32,840 nt of DNA from Planctomycetota bacterium (GTDB taxonomy: Bacteria > Planctomycetota > Phycisphaerae > UBA1845 > UTPLA1): assembly GCA_016712275.1 (NCBI GenBank), contig JADJRI010000042.1, forward strand, positions 1 through 32,840. The letters run 5' to 3'. Numbering within the stretch: position 1 is the stretch's first letter; each line of letters begins with the position of its first letter. The translations under genes and the position numbers were made by a program. Under the pieces are notes generated by a model. It had not been told where the DNA came from and made no database searches. It saw only the letters and a list, made by a program, of their open reading frames with translations. This document shows, one piece after another, positions 17,388-26,252 of the stretch.

Positions 17388-18930
17388 GTGCCGAAGCGTC
17401 AGCCTACTAAAGTTGGAGTCGATTTTCAAACACTCTCAACGGACGGCGACCTAGTCAAGGTCTTACAACTTGTCGCACCCCCGTTTCTTTCTCACGAAAT
17501 CGCCTTCCGTCAGATTCGCTACATTTCTGAGTATGTCGTAAAGCTTGGTGCCAAAAGTGTCGCCATCGAAAATCACTACATCGATCGCTACCACATGGAG
17601 GACCACAGCGTCTTCTACTCGAAGAGCCTATTCCCGTTTCCGAACTTTTGTCGCCGCGTGCATTTCTTCAATGTTGATCAGGCAACAGTGCGGCGTCGAT
17701 TGCAGGGACTTCTGGTGACAGGCTTAGCAAAAGGGCTGGACGAGCTCCAAGTCGCTAGCAAAGAGTTCTGTGAATCGACATACCTTGGTTTCACAATCAT
17801 CAAGCCCTTAACTGGGAGCCCAGTTGGACGGACAGTCTTACGACCTTATCCGGAAGTACCAGAGGATCACTCTACTGGATTTCGTCGAGACTTCGGGGCT
17901 GTTCGCGAGTACTCCCTCCATCTTTTTGGTGTCGAACTCACTGTGCGCGGCTTAGCATTTCAACAGCAAGACGTCGGCGTTAGTGCGTGTGCGACAACGG
18001 CGATATGGTCGGCCATGCAAAAGATGCGGGACCATGAGGACATCGCAGCCTTTACCCCGGCACAAATTACTATTTTGGCATCTCGATATTCACTTCCCTT
18101 CGGGCGTTCAATGCCTTCTGAAGGCCTGTCTCTTGATCAAATGTGTCAAGCAACCCAAGCCTTGGGCGCGGCCCCAAATGTGGTGCGAACATCTGATTTT
18201 GCAACGTTCAAGAGTTATTTGCACACGACACTTCGATCAGGATTTGCCCCCATCTTAATACTAGAGTCTACTATTGGCCGACATGCCGTCGCTGTGGCGG
18301 GAATGAAGCTCAGCGTAAAATCCCTCCGTCCGGCGATGACGACTTCATCGAGCCCAGTCAACGTGTCGTCGGTTTATACGTCCACGATGATCGACACGGC
18401 CCGTATGTATCTTGCGACCTAATTCAAAAGAGACAAAAACCTTTTTGAAAATGAACTTCAAAACAACAAAGGAACTTTGGTCAATAACCCATCTGGTGGT
18501 GGCTCTCCATCCCAAGATCCGACTATCCCTTTCGGAGCTGCGAAATGCCGCGGTTAATGTTGCGAATATCATTCATGAGCGGCATCAGAAAATGCGCGCG
18601 TTCAGGCCTGACTTGATACCGAGAGGCGCGATTACTATCGATACATGTATCCGGCGGCCGCACAAATACTTGGAGCAGTATTTCGGAGGGACAGGTACAC
18701 CTTATCAATTGCTTGAGAAGCTTTTGTCGAAAATCGCAATGCCGCGCTATGTCGGAGTTATTAGGCTTAACTCGGAGTGGTGTGACGTTATTGACGTCTT
18801 AGTGGATATGACGAGTACCCGCCGAAATACATCTTGCTTATGCGTTGTGATCCCACACAACTCATTACCGCTAACCAATCATTTGGGCCAACACTTAGCA
18901 GCCGAGTGTCAGTGTAGTGTCGTCACTTAA
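17388..18930 (+). CDS. Papain/C39-like cysteine-protease-type protein, two frameshifts
   Basis: The GTG at 17388 is chosen because GGGAG lies five bases upstream. Residues 1-130 hold a distinctive region (AIENHYIDRYHMEDHSVFYS, FPFPNFCRRVHFF). A protease-like core follows: Gln194 in FQQQD, Cys201 in ACATTAIW, and His299 in GRHAVAVAG, the spacing of a papain/C39 catalytic set. At the A-run 18317-18320 the frame moves to KIPPSGDDDFIEPSQRVVGL and YVHDDRHGPYVSCDLIQKR. Near 18435-18451 it moves again to ELWSITHLVVALHPKIRLSL and RGAITIDTCIRRPHKYLEQY, ending at 18930. Both shifts are single missing bases; the joined protein has about 514 residues. No signal peptide or membrane helix is seen, so it should be cytosolic. 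Function unknown. Confidence 0.65.
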
Positions 18931-18938
18931 CAGGTGAT

Positions 18939-20107
18939 TCACGTACTTCGAAGCGCGGTCGCTAGGCGGTCGCACTGATCTAGAATGCGTAGTTTTGGTG
19001 AAAACTTATCGAATGCGGTACGCTTTTTTTCGACTTCCATGGGTTCTCCATCGCCCCGAATGGGCCTCCCAATTCCCATAGTTTCGTGGTCTGGATTGTC
19101 GATCGAGCGGTGAAACAAATAAGCAAAGTCAAGGACATGCTCTTCAATGTCTTTCGGACGTGCCACGTCTTCGCGGGAAGTACGATGAAGGCAATGTGAT
19201 CCGTATGGTAATGGCCTAAATAATTGTGGTGGTTCTTCGAGGTGAGGTCCTTTGGTAACCGAATGAAGCTCGACGAATCGGTCAATATTTGATCGCTAAG
19301 CGGTAAGTCAAGAAGCTCGGTAGCTCGTCCGGATTCAGTCTCGGCAGCTCCGTCGATTGATCGCATCGCAAGCTCTAAGGCCCGTTGCAAACTATCAATT
19401 TTTGACGCTTCCCACATGGCCGAGTCAAAATTCAGTGATTGTTCTAAGCCTCGCATACCCTTTGCTAACAACCCAGATTTAACAAAGTGTCCAACCGAGT
19501 TCATCGAAAAGGCCATTCCTCCCGGAATGCGGTGATCGTGCCACCAACGCTGGTCACCCTGCGACGAAAAATAATTCACACCGACCTTCCATTCCCATGT
19601 TCGTTTGGCAGGTCCCGGTACTTCAAGCCACAATCTGTCCACAAAGACACGGTCAACTTCGATATCCTCCAAAAGGTACAGTGAACACAATCTAATCGCC
19701 AGATTCTTAATTGTGTCGTTCGGGAGCGCCTGTGCCACACCACGTGATAATATCATAATTATGAAACCACTGGATCGTCCATAAAACGCTTCTCGTGTCC
19801 ACTCCAGCCTCGCGTTTTGAATCTTGTCACGAACATATGCGTCACCCTTGGAGATGTCGGATTCACGGATAAAGCAGAATGCAAGCTGGCATGCCTTCGC
19901 GGCAATACGACCGAATAGACAGGGTTGGTGATGATGCAACCAACTCGAAATTTCCTCAATGGCAGTGCTATCGTCTATACCCCTCCATAAAACCTCATTG
20001 ACAGCATCGAGTTCCGGACTGAATTTCGCGTTTACCCTCCATGGATCGGGCTTGATTTGTAACATTAGTTCAGCAAGATTTGCGCCCATAAGTCGAGCCT
20101 TTTTCAT
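18939..20107 (-). CDS. Unrecognised 390-aa protein of the accessory module, one frameshift
   Basis: Not recognised. From ATG 20107 the frame runs through LAELMLQIKPDPWRVNAKFS, ISSWLHHHQPCLFGRIAAKA, EWKVGVNYFSSQGDQRWWHD and HRIPGGMAFSMNSVGHFVKS to NYLGHYHTDHIA. Near 19190 one missing C moves it to LHRTSREDVARPKDIEEHVL and DFAYLFHRSIDNPDHETMG, stopping at 18939. The protein is soluble, His- and Trp-rich, with no signal or membrane segment and no motif I can name. It converges on the protease-like gene with eight bases between stops, and follows the zinc-ribbon gene of the replication run by about 110 bases. Composition is AT-rich like the rest of the module. Confidence 0.6.
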
Positions 20108-20216
20108 AAGGGCCGTGAAACAAAAGCTTCGATTAATAACATGATCTTGTCTTGACTCGAGATTGTCTACCGTGCCGAAACAGATTGTGAAGATTCAGAT
20201 GCGCGCGCAACGCATA

Positions 20217-20422
20217 TTATTCCATTATGACCCGAAACCTGTAACCGCATTCACATTTGACCCACGACACCGCCGCACCATCGCCGCGATCGACGATGGA
20301 CCGGTATTTCGCCAGCGCGGGCTCCCGCATCGCGGACATCGAGCACGACGCAACTTGACCTCTTCGAGCCGTCGCGGCCGCTTTCTTGCCGTTGCATCGG
20401 GATTTTGGCCGTCCTTGGTCAT
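20217..20422 (-). CDS. Small zinc-ribbon protein, one frameshift
   Basis: The ATG at 20422 overlaps the stop of the preceding gene (ATGA), so translation is coupled. The first frame gives RPRRLEEVKLRRARCPRCGS. Between 20305 and 20330 one missing base moves it to LAKYRSIVDRGDGAAVSWVK and CECGYRFRVIME, stopping at 20217. The joined protein of about 68 residues has CPRC and CECG pairs, a four-cysteine zinc ribbon. Such proteins are frequent in phage and element replication cassettes and bind DNA or partner proteins. Without the shift the second Cys pair is lost, which supports the shifted reading. Confidence 0.7.
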
Positions 20423-20760
20423 GCCTGCTGCCGCTCCCATTCCCTTGATATCCAACACCCACCCCGCGGGCTCCGAGGATGGCTGACCCAGACGTAGCCT
20501 CCGAGACCGTTTAACGCCTGCCGGAGTACACCCTCCGAATAACCGTGAGCCGTCAGCAATTTCAAGGGTGCGTCCAACGCGTCTACACGTTCGGAACGAC
20601 ACGCCCACCGTAGCCCGCGCGTCGCGGCGTGCAATTGAACGGCCGCCGATAGAACGTCGATGCGGATTTCGTAGCCCTTTGGGTCGCCACGTTCACAGCG
20701 GGAAAAGCCAGACAATTGCAAGTGGTCGAGTCTTGGAGGCGGGTCGTTTTTGTTGATCAT
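20419..20760 (-). CDS. Hypothetical protein of the replication run (113 aa)
   Basis: Not recognised. The ATG at 20760 overlaps the stop of the acidic protein before it (ATGA), and its own stop overlaps the zinc-ribbon start. The protein has a helical core: YEIRIDVLSAAVQLHAATRG, LDAPLKLLTAHGYSEGVLRQ and ALNGLGGYVWVSHPRSPRGG. The last part resembles a small winged-helix end, but this is weak. Coupling on both sides shows that the five genes from primase to zinc ribbon are read together. No signal or membrane segment. Confidence 0.7.
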   Translation of the reverse strand: MINKNDPPPRLDHLQLSGFSRCERGDPKGYEIRIDVLSAAVQLHAATRGLRWACRSERVDALDAPLKLLTAHGYSEGVLRQALNGLGGYVWVSHPRSPRGGCWISREWERQQA

Positions 20761-20948
20761 CCGTAGAACTCCTTGCGCTCGGCTTGGCACTCCGAACAAT
20801 CGCACGCATCGCCGTGTTCGATACAGTGGTCGCTCTCAAAATCGCCGTCGTCATCATCGAACCCGTCATCGAAGTCGCCGGCACCGCTCAGGATGTCGTC
20901 GTCATCGAAGTCGGATAAGGGGATTTCACTGCCAAATTCGTCTAACAT
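20757..20948 (-). CDS. Small acidic protein with cysteine cluster (63 aa)
   Basis: Not recognised. The first 38 residues are extremely Asp-rich (FDDDDILSGAGDFDDGFDDD). The C-terminal part HCIEHGDACDCSECQAERKE holds four Cys and two His, possibly a metal site. The ATG overlaps the stop codon of the DUF3987 gene and its own TGA overlaps the next ATG, so it is translationally coupled at both ends, which supports it as a real gene. An acidic tail of this kind can mimic DNA or bind basic proteins; that is only a suggestion. Confidence 0.65.
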   Translation of the reverse strand: MLDEFGSEIPLSDFDDDDILSGAGDFDDGFDDDDGDFESDHCIEHGDACDCSECQAERKEFYG

Positions 20949-22432
20949 TTTGGGCCTCGTTTAATCGTTGTACGGGTCGTAGGTGTCGCCATTTCCTTCA
21001 TGTAAAGGGGTGTGAATTGCCAATACCCCTGTTTCTGAATCAGGAATGGGGTATTGGCATGATTTTGCCCCTTGGCGGAAATGAAAACGCGCGCGGGCTT
21101 GCCCCCCCTGTCTGTTGGCGGGGGGTATTTGTATGTACCTAATCCGGCCTTGGCGAATTGCTCTAACGTGGCGTCCGCTTCCAACGTGGTAGGGAACCGT
21201 TTGCGATCGGCCCGGCTCAGGTCACGGGCTGAAACGGGCTTGCCGCGCCGTTCAATCCATTCAATCAATTCACGGGCTTCCCGGTCCTCATCCGTTTCGG
21301 TTGACCATACATGGAGCCGAGCGGCTTCATTCTCGAACCATTCCGAAACCTGAATTCCGTTGTGGATGTCGTGGACAGATATTGTCGATGTCGATGGTTT
21401 ATTGATTAGGGCGAAGATACCAGCCAACCGAGCACTCACGCCTTCCATTTTGCTCAGGCTTGCCGCTTCCGCGTCCTTCAACGCCTCGAAGGTCTTATCC
21501 CCCTGCCGGTTGACGTAATCACGCCAGAGAGATAGGGCTTGCGGCTCAAGGTCCAACATTCTCGGAGTACGGGAACCGTTTTCGTTCAAATCCGATTGCA
21601 GCATTAAAAGCTTGTCAATCGTGTGGAACCAGGCGCGGGTGATGTTATGGTTGGGGTCTCGTTCCGCCCATCTTTTTGCACTTGGTGGTGGGGAACAGAC
21701 GAGGAACCGCGACTTCATGCCGCTTTCGGTATGCTGTCCTCGCATGATCGCCTGATAAATGCCGGGTTGAATTCCCGCGATGATTGAAACGCCTGCATTG
21801 TCAATTATGATGGGCTTACCCCCGTTTTTCGCCCGGTCGTTTATCCACAATCCGCCGTTGTAGAATGCCAGCCACGCCTCGGTATCACTCCCCTTGCCGC
21901 CCGCCTTGTATTGATTTTGCGCCTTGAAGAAACCCGCCCCTTCGTCGATGTATGCGAGTAGCTTCGGGCTGGTCGGAAGGAAATACGTCAGGCTCTCGAT
22001 TGTGCAATCGTTAATCACATGTCGGACGATTTCAGGGGGTAGCGGTTTTGTCGGGGGCTCTCCGCGATTGTCCTTGCCTCTTTTCCATTCCTGCAGCGCC
22101 CTCTCATATTTGAGCTTGGCGACGTCATACGCTTCAAAATCTTCCGCCTGTAGGGTCGCGATTCTTTTTTGAGCATCGACAAGGGGTGCAATCGCATTCT
22201 TTATGGCGGGGGTTTTTAGACTGCCCGAACGCACGACCAACAGGCACCATAAAACCAAGAATTCAATCCACGACGATCTAAGACGCGCGGCTCGCGTCAT
22301 GCCGATCGCCGCCGCCGCCGTTGCGAGACAGGGGCCAACCAGCATTTCGGGCTTTATGCTCATCGCCGCCGCTTGGTCGGCCGCGAATTCAGCCACGGGC
22401 CGGGGTAGGCAATCAAGGGGAAAAGGCTTCAT
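20942..22432 (-). CDS. DUF3987 replication-associated protein (helicase/ATPase-like)
   Basis: This 496-residue protein has the DUF3987 layout: an N-terminal PLDCLPRPVAEFAADQAAAM, a degenerate P-loop LLVVRSGSLKTPAIKNAIAP, ESLTYFLPTSPKLLAYIDEG with a Walker-B-like DE, SIIAGIQPGIYQAIM and FLVCSPPP, then a C-terminal helical part. Family members accompany primases in phages, plasmids and integrated elements and are thought to act as replicative helicase-like ATPases. The loop here is GSLKTP rather than a textbook GKT/S. AGGGGG before the ATG gives the start. It follows the primase gene by 108 bases, and its last codons overlap the start of the acidic protein. An inverted repeat lies inside its 3' end (21018-21059). 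Confidence 0.88.
   Translation of the reverse strand: MKPFPLDCLPRPVAEFAADQAAAMSIKPEMLVGPCLATAAAAIGMTRAARLRSSWIEFLVLWCLLVVRSGSLKTPAIKNAIAPLVDAQKRIATLQAEDFEAYDVAKLKYERALQEWKRGKDNRGEPPTKPLPPEIVRHVINDCTIESLTYFLPTSPKLLAYIDEGAGFFKAQNQYKAGGKGSDTEAWLAFYNGGLWINDRAKNGGKPIIIDNAGVSIIAGIQPGIYQAIMRGQHTESGMKSRFLVCSPPPSAKRWAERDPNHNITRAWFHTIDKLLMLQSDLNENGSRTPRMLDLEPQALSLWRDYVNRQGDKTFEALKDAEAASLSKMEGVSARLAGIFALINKPSTSTISVHDIHNGIQVSEWFENEAARLHVWSTETDEDREARELIEWIERRGKPVSARDLSRADRKRFPTTLEADATLEQFAKAGLGTYKYPPPTDRGGKPARVFISAKGQNHANTPFLIQKQGYWQFTPLYMKEMATPTTRTTIKRGPKC
21018..21059. repeat. 12-bp inverted repeat, copy 1 (inside the 3' end of the DUF3987 gene)
   Basis: TGCCAATACCCC (21018-21029) and GGGGTATTGGCA (21048-21059) are perfect complements around an 18-base spacer that is itself partly self-complementary. 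The same arms occur at 22495-22537. Confidence 0.85.
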
Positions 22433-22494
22433 GCCACACCCCCTACTATCCGCGCCATAGCTCGCGCTGAAAAAGTCTTAGGTGTCCCAAATCG

Positions 22495-22537
22495 TGCCAA
22501 TACCCCTACTGGCGCTCTCGTGGCGGGGGTATTGGCA
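22495..22537. repeat. 12-bp inverted repeat, copy 2 (between primase and DUF3987 genes)
   Basis: Arms TGCCAATACCCC (22495-22506) and GGGGTATTGGCA (22526-22537) are identical to copy 1, with a different 19-base spacer. It begins just after the primase stop. The two copies bracket the DUF3987 gene. Confidence 0.85.
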
Positions 22538-22540
22538 TTT

Positions 22541-23687
22541 TCACCCCCTCTTCGGCGTCACGTCATCAGGATCGGCATAGCGTTGCACGACCTTCCGGGC
22601 TAACGATTCCCAGTTAATCGGCGTCAATTCCAGATCGTGCGGCACATAGTCCGGGTCAAGTTTTGCCCGCAGGTCGCGCCATTTGAACGATTTGCATCGG
22701 TTGTGCTGGCAACAAAAGCGAGGGCCGCTCGGCGTCCAAAAAACGACGACCGATGTATCGTTCGGGCCGTCGCCGTGATCCGGATGAAACGGGCAAAGAC
22801 CGAGTATCAGCCGGGTCGATCCGTCGTGACATGGCTTGATTGCCTTTACCGTGACACCCTTCGATTCGAGCCAACTTTGTAAACTCTCTGCCGTTTCTGC
22901 GAAATGCCGACGATGCCCGCGATAAATCGGTCGGGACGTGATTCGTATTTCCTGCCGTACTTGTGGCACTAGGTCCGCGTCATCCGGTTCGATTCGCAGG
23001 ATCGCGTCGATGGTCTGTTCGGCCGTGAGCCAACCGCGCCCGCCCCAGTATCTTGCCCATTCGGCCCGCTTGTAGTGTCGGCCGAACACTCTCATCCAAT
23101 TCCCAAACCCGGTCGGGGGGATGCTCGGTTGCTTCGGGAACGTCTCGATCTGTTGCCCGCCGACAATCGTCTTAAGCAGGGAAAACACACGCTCCGATGC
23201 CAAGGGCCGGTCAAAGAACATCCAGCCATGAATTCCGCCGCGTTCGATTCCGTTGCTGGAAAAGAGATGCAGCCGAAGCCTCATGTCGGCCGCGATGTCC
23301 TGCATCGCGATTGCCCGCCGAAGATTCGCAGCGGCAACATCGGGATCGACACCGTCGCCGTGAGCGTCGATGTCGATAGCGCCCGAATTGCACGTCCCGG
23401 TTGCGGGGTTCGTTGAGTGAACGCCGATGATATCCCCGTAGGTTGCGCTCGAAGTGCCGGCGCAGCGTCGTCAGATCGTTCGGAGTCCACCTTGCCTGAT
23501 CTGCTTTGCGGGTGAAAGTTCCGTCTTTGCAGTAAGCACCACGGGCATCGGGCCGATTGAAGATGCCAAGGCTAAAGACATGCTCGGCAAGATCGGCAGC
23601 GTGTGCGCGCCAGACCGCCGCGTCGTGTGCGGCTGATTTCGGTTGAATTTCAGGTGGATTTATGATAAGATTTTGCACTGTTAGCAT
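22541..23687 (-). CDS. AEP-type primase-polymerase, one frameshift
   Basis: The likely ATG is 23687 (MLTVQNLIINPPEI), with an alternative 15 bases upstream. The first frame gives ARGAYCKDGTFTRKADQARW and LTTLRRHFERNLR. At the run 23434-23437 one extra G moves it to DIIGVHSTNPATGTCNSGAI and DIDAHGDG, the catalytic DxD of archaeo-eukaryotic primases. It continues with GGIHGWMFFDRP, ETFPKQPSIP and GFGNWMRVFGR, matching the HGW..F and FPKQ motifs of the TOTE/prim-pol group. The C-terminal part holds CPFHPDHGDG and FCCQHNRCKSFKWRDL, a likely zinc-binding region. The joined protein of about 380 residues primes, and may extend, element DNA. It heads the replication run. Confidence 0.82.
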
Positions 23688-23755
23688 TCTTGTTTTTCGC
23701 AAATCCCGCCGCCTCGACAGCTTGCGGGTTTTCGCGTTTCATCCATGAAATAAGC

Positions 23756-24067
23756 TCAAATACCAGCCGCCTTACACTCCGCTTCAGCACGCGCAATGTC
23801 ACGCTCGCGGCACTTCGTCGTGCGTTCGGGCCGTTCGTTTATTGTCTCGCGGGGTTGCGAAAGCGCCTGAAAAAACCGGGATAGTGCCTCGGTTGATGTG
23901 CATTTCGTGCCACCAACTTGGATCGTCTCAAGGCGTACTCCACGACAGCCGGCCGACGCCCAGCGAAACAGCGTAGCAACGTGAGGCCTCGCTCCGCGCC
24001 TCCGGCGAGGTAATGTTGCTGCCGCGTCCTGAAGGGTAAGCACGTTCTCGATAAATAAGTCGATCAT
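23756..24067 (-). CDS. DUF1580 helix-turn-helix protein (excisionase-like)
   Basis: The ATG at 24067 gives 103 residues; another ATG five codons upstream is possible. The sequence MIDLFIENVLTLQDAAATLP, RRRRGARPHVATLFRWASAG and CRGVRLETIQVGGTKCTSTE is the DUF1580 pattern, a MerR/excisionase-like winged helix found mainly in planctomycetes. LTLQDAAATLP is the first DNA-reading helix and TLFRWASAGCRGVRLE the second with wing. Its place near an integrase suggests a role in excision or control of the element. The terminator at 24171-24193 lies upstream, so it should have its own promoter. Confidence 0.88.
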   Translation of the reverse strand: MIDLFIENVLTLQDAAATLPRRRRGARPHVATLFRWASAGCRGVRLETIQVGGTKCTSTEALSRFFQALSQPRETINERPERTTKCRERDIARAEAECKAAGI

Positions 24068-24170
24068 TTTGCGATACTCCACAAGCGCACGTCATCGTGC
24101 GTTTCGTAGAGCATCGCATTTCGTAAGGCAGCAGAAATCTCAGGAACCCGTTGGCCCGGATTGGCGTATT

Positions 24171-24193
24171 AAAAAAGCCGCAAAACACGCGGC
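24171..24193 (-). terminator. Rho-independent terminator of the integrase run
   Basis: On the minus strand GCCGC, a 7-base loop, GCGGC and then TTTTTT form a classical hairpin plus U-tract. It lies 47 bases after the gene ending at 24240 and before the DUF1580 gene, so it separates integration from replication genes. Confidence 0.75.
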
Positions 24194-24239
24194 CCTTCCT
24201 ATGCTGAAGAAAACTCGAGAAAACTGAATAGAAAATTCG

Positions 24240-24914
24240 TCAGGACTTTTCTGACCCTAACCAAAGGATATGAACCTTCCTCCAATCATAGACCAGCCTG
24301 ATACCCGGCCTTCTTAGGCGTTTTCGGTCTTCGCGCGTCGCGGGCCGTGCGCATTCAGGGTAATTGGCGCAGAGTTTTGATAGTTGCCCATCTGTTGGAA
24401 CAATATTCGGCACCAGGTAATGCGACGATTCCCATTCAACCTCTCCTGAATCAACAGCTGGCACCTCGTGTTCGGAATCGTCAAATAAGTAAGCCCACTC
24501 CAGAAGGGTTGAGTCAGCCCGCTGATACCGGGCAAACTCGGCATCGGCCGCGGAATGGGTGTAAGGGCTATCGTGCAATTTGAGTGTAAATATCTTGTCA
24601 ATATATGCTGCTACTGCGTGACGTAATTCTGCCGCCAACGGCGTGATTCGCTCGGCCTTGCCTATGCGCTCGGCAACTTTTTTTAGCGCCTCACACGCAT
24701 CATGTACAGGGCGAAGGATTGCATCTCGCTCCGCCATGTTGGTGTATTCGCGACCGAGTGCCGAGTCTCCCAACGAAATGAGTCGCTTAATTGGATTTTC
24801 AGACACTATTACGCTCACTCTTGCTAGGCCGACCCAGCCCGCCGACGCCGTGAGTGCGGAACATCGGCGAGCAGAGTCGTCCAATCTGTAGCGAACCGAT
24901 TGCCCTTGGTTCAA
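24240..24914 (-). CDS. Hypothetical protein downstream of the integrase
   Basis: Not recognised. The longest frame starts at TTG 24914, with AGGA seven bases upstream overlapping the integrase stop; GTG codons about 30 residues in are alternatives. The protein (up to 224 residues) is helical: RDAILRPVHDACEALKKVAE, RITPLAAELRHAVAAYIDKI, then STLLEWAYLFDDSEHEVPAV. A basic C-terminus (CARPATREDRKRLRRPGIRL) follows. No domain can be named. It is co-transcribed with the integrase and ends just before the terminator, so it may help integration or be cargo. Confidence 0.6.
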   Translation of the reverse strand: MNQGQSVRYRLDDSARRCSALTASAGWVGLARVSVIVSENPIKRLISLGDSALGREYTNMAERDAILRPVHDACEALKKVAERIGKAERITPLAAELRHAVAAYIDKIFTLKLHDSPYTHSAADAEFARYQRADSTLLEWAYLFDDSEHEVPAVDSGEVEWESSHYLVPNIVPTDGQLSKLCANYPECARPATREDRKRLRRPGIRLVYDWRKVHILWLGSEKS

Positions 24915-24918
24915 GATT

Positions 24919-26130
24919 CTATCCTACACGGGCCATTGCGTCCGCTGCCCGGGCATGGTCCGCCTCGGCATATAGTTGCGTTACGTCAAGCGACTTGTGG
25001 CCGAGTATTATCTTCGCAGTCTCAATTCCGAATTCGCGACGGAGCCTTGTTGCAGCACTATGCCTGAGTTGGTGGGGATGCCAATGATGATCGATACGCC
25101 ATTGAACCGACTGTTCGGGCTCCATGCCTTCTGGCGCGGGGAACGCCATATCACAAGCGCGGGATATGGCGCGAGCGTAGGACGTCGCTTCATACTTTAG
25201 GCCGGGCTTCCGCTTTGGGTTTGGTTTCCGATTCTTACCCGCACGTCCTCCGCACGAAATCGGGTCTTGCGAGCCGCCGCACGGCGTTGAATCCGCCACG
25301 CATCTGATTCGGCCGGGCTGGAGAGATGGGCAGTCAAGTCGCGATTCAAGTAAGGCCGGATTATGTCCTGTGCGTGCGGCCCGAAATAGATCTGGCGTGC
25401 ATGGCCGCGATGTTGCGTCTTATGCCGCTGCGGACTGTACACCCAGACCTTGCCGCCCGTATCGAGGTCGCATCCCCGAAGCCCGCACATTTCCGAAGAG
25501 CGCATGCCCGTGACCCGTTGCAATTCGACCATGCTTCGGACGACGGGTGAAACGTATTCAATGGTTGTATTCACAATTTCGTCCGCAACAGGGCGAATCG
25601 GATCGGTCTCCCTAACTTCCGACCTCCCATAACGCAAGCCAGGGACCGCAGCGAGCGCTTGGTGAATCGCCGGAGGCACGATTTCGTTTTCGACCGCCCA
25701 TTTGAACATCCTGCGAACGCGCTCAACGTAGCCATTCACCGTCTTGCGAGCCAAGTCTAGGTCAATCAAAGTCTGTCTGTAGGCTTTCGCCGCTAGAGGA
25801 CTGACCACTTGCGGCCGTTCGGCCGTAGAGTTTTCGTAATTCGCGGATCGCGGATTGAATCGCGTAGGGTTCACTCGAACTCTTGTAGTACACCTCGACA
25901 TGCTTCCAGTATCGTGCAGCCAGTTCCGTAATCGAAATGTCCTTACTCTTGGCCGGTGCCTGTTTGCCTGCGGCGTTCCATTCGGCAATGACGCGAGCGT
26001 AACCCGCCTTAGATTCAATTGAGTTGAAAGGACCGGGAAGATAGATCGTGCGACCGCTAACGGTCACGACTCCCCTCCCTGAAGGCTTGTGAAGTCTGTA
26101 CGTCGGAATTTGAATTCGTGGTCGGGGCAT
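24919..26130 (-). CDS. Tyrosine recombinase (phage-type integrase), two frameshifts
   Basis: The ATG at 26130 has AGGAG nine bases upstream. The N-terminal arm-binding part reads MPRPRIQIPTYRLHKPSGRG and LPGPFNSIESKAGYARVIAE. Between 25795 and 25825 the frame moves to VSPLAAKAYRQTLIDLDLAR, the core-binding domain, then MVELQRVTGMRSSEMCGLRG, with the first catalytic Arg. Near 25230-25255 it moves again to GKNRKPNPKRKPGLKYEATS and HPHQLRHSAATRLRREFGIE (HxxR), then ILGHKSLDVTQLYAEADHAR with the last His and the Tyr nucleophile. The joined protein has about 404 residues, a normal length. It catalyses integration and excision and sits 122 bases from a tRNA gene, its likely target. Confidence 0.9.
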
Positions 26131-26252
26131 GTAGCGCAGCTCCTGTCCGCCCATTGTTACCGGAAAATACCGAATAACTCAGGGGTTTCGGGCCGCGCTT
26201 CCGTCCACCGGAAGGTACGCTAAGTCTAGCGTTCGGCGTGAGTTCTATAAAA

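Noticed and set aside
17388..18422. Protease-like gene ending at 18422 with a separate gene from 18412
   Set aside because: The C-terminal residues in that frame are Ser/Thr-rich and unlike a protein end; the other frames give charged, structured sequence that continues into the 18412 frame.
20163..20486. Plus-strand frame opposite the zinc-ribbon and 113-aa genes
   Set aside because: Antisense shadow; the minus strand has stop/start coupling and a zinc-ribbon motif.
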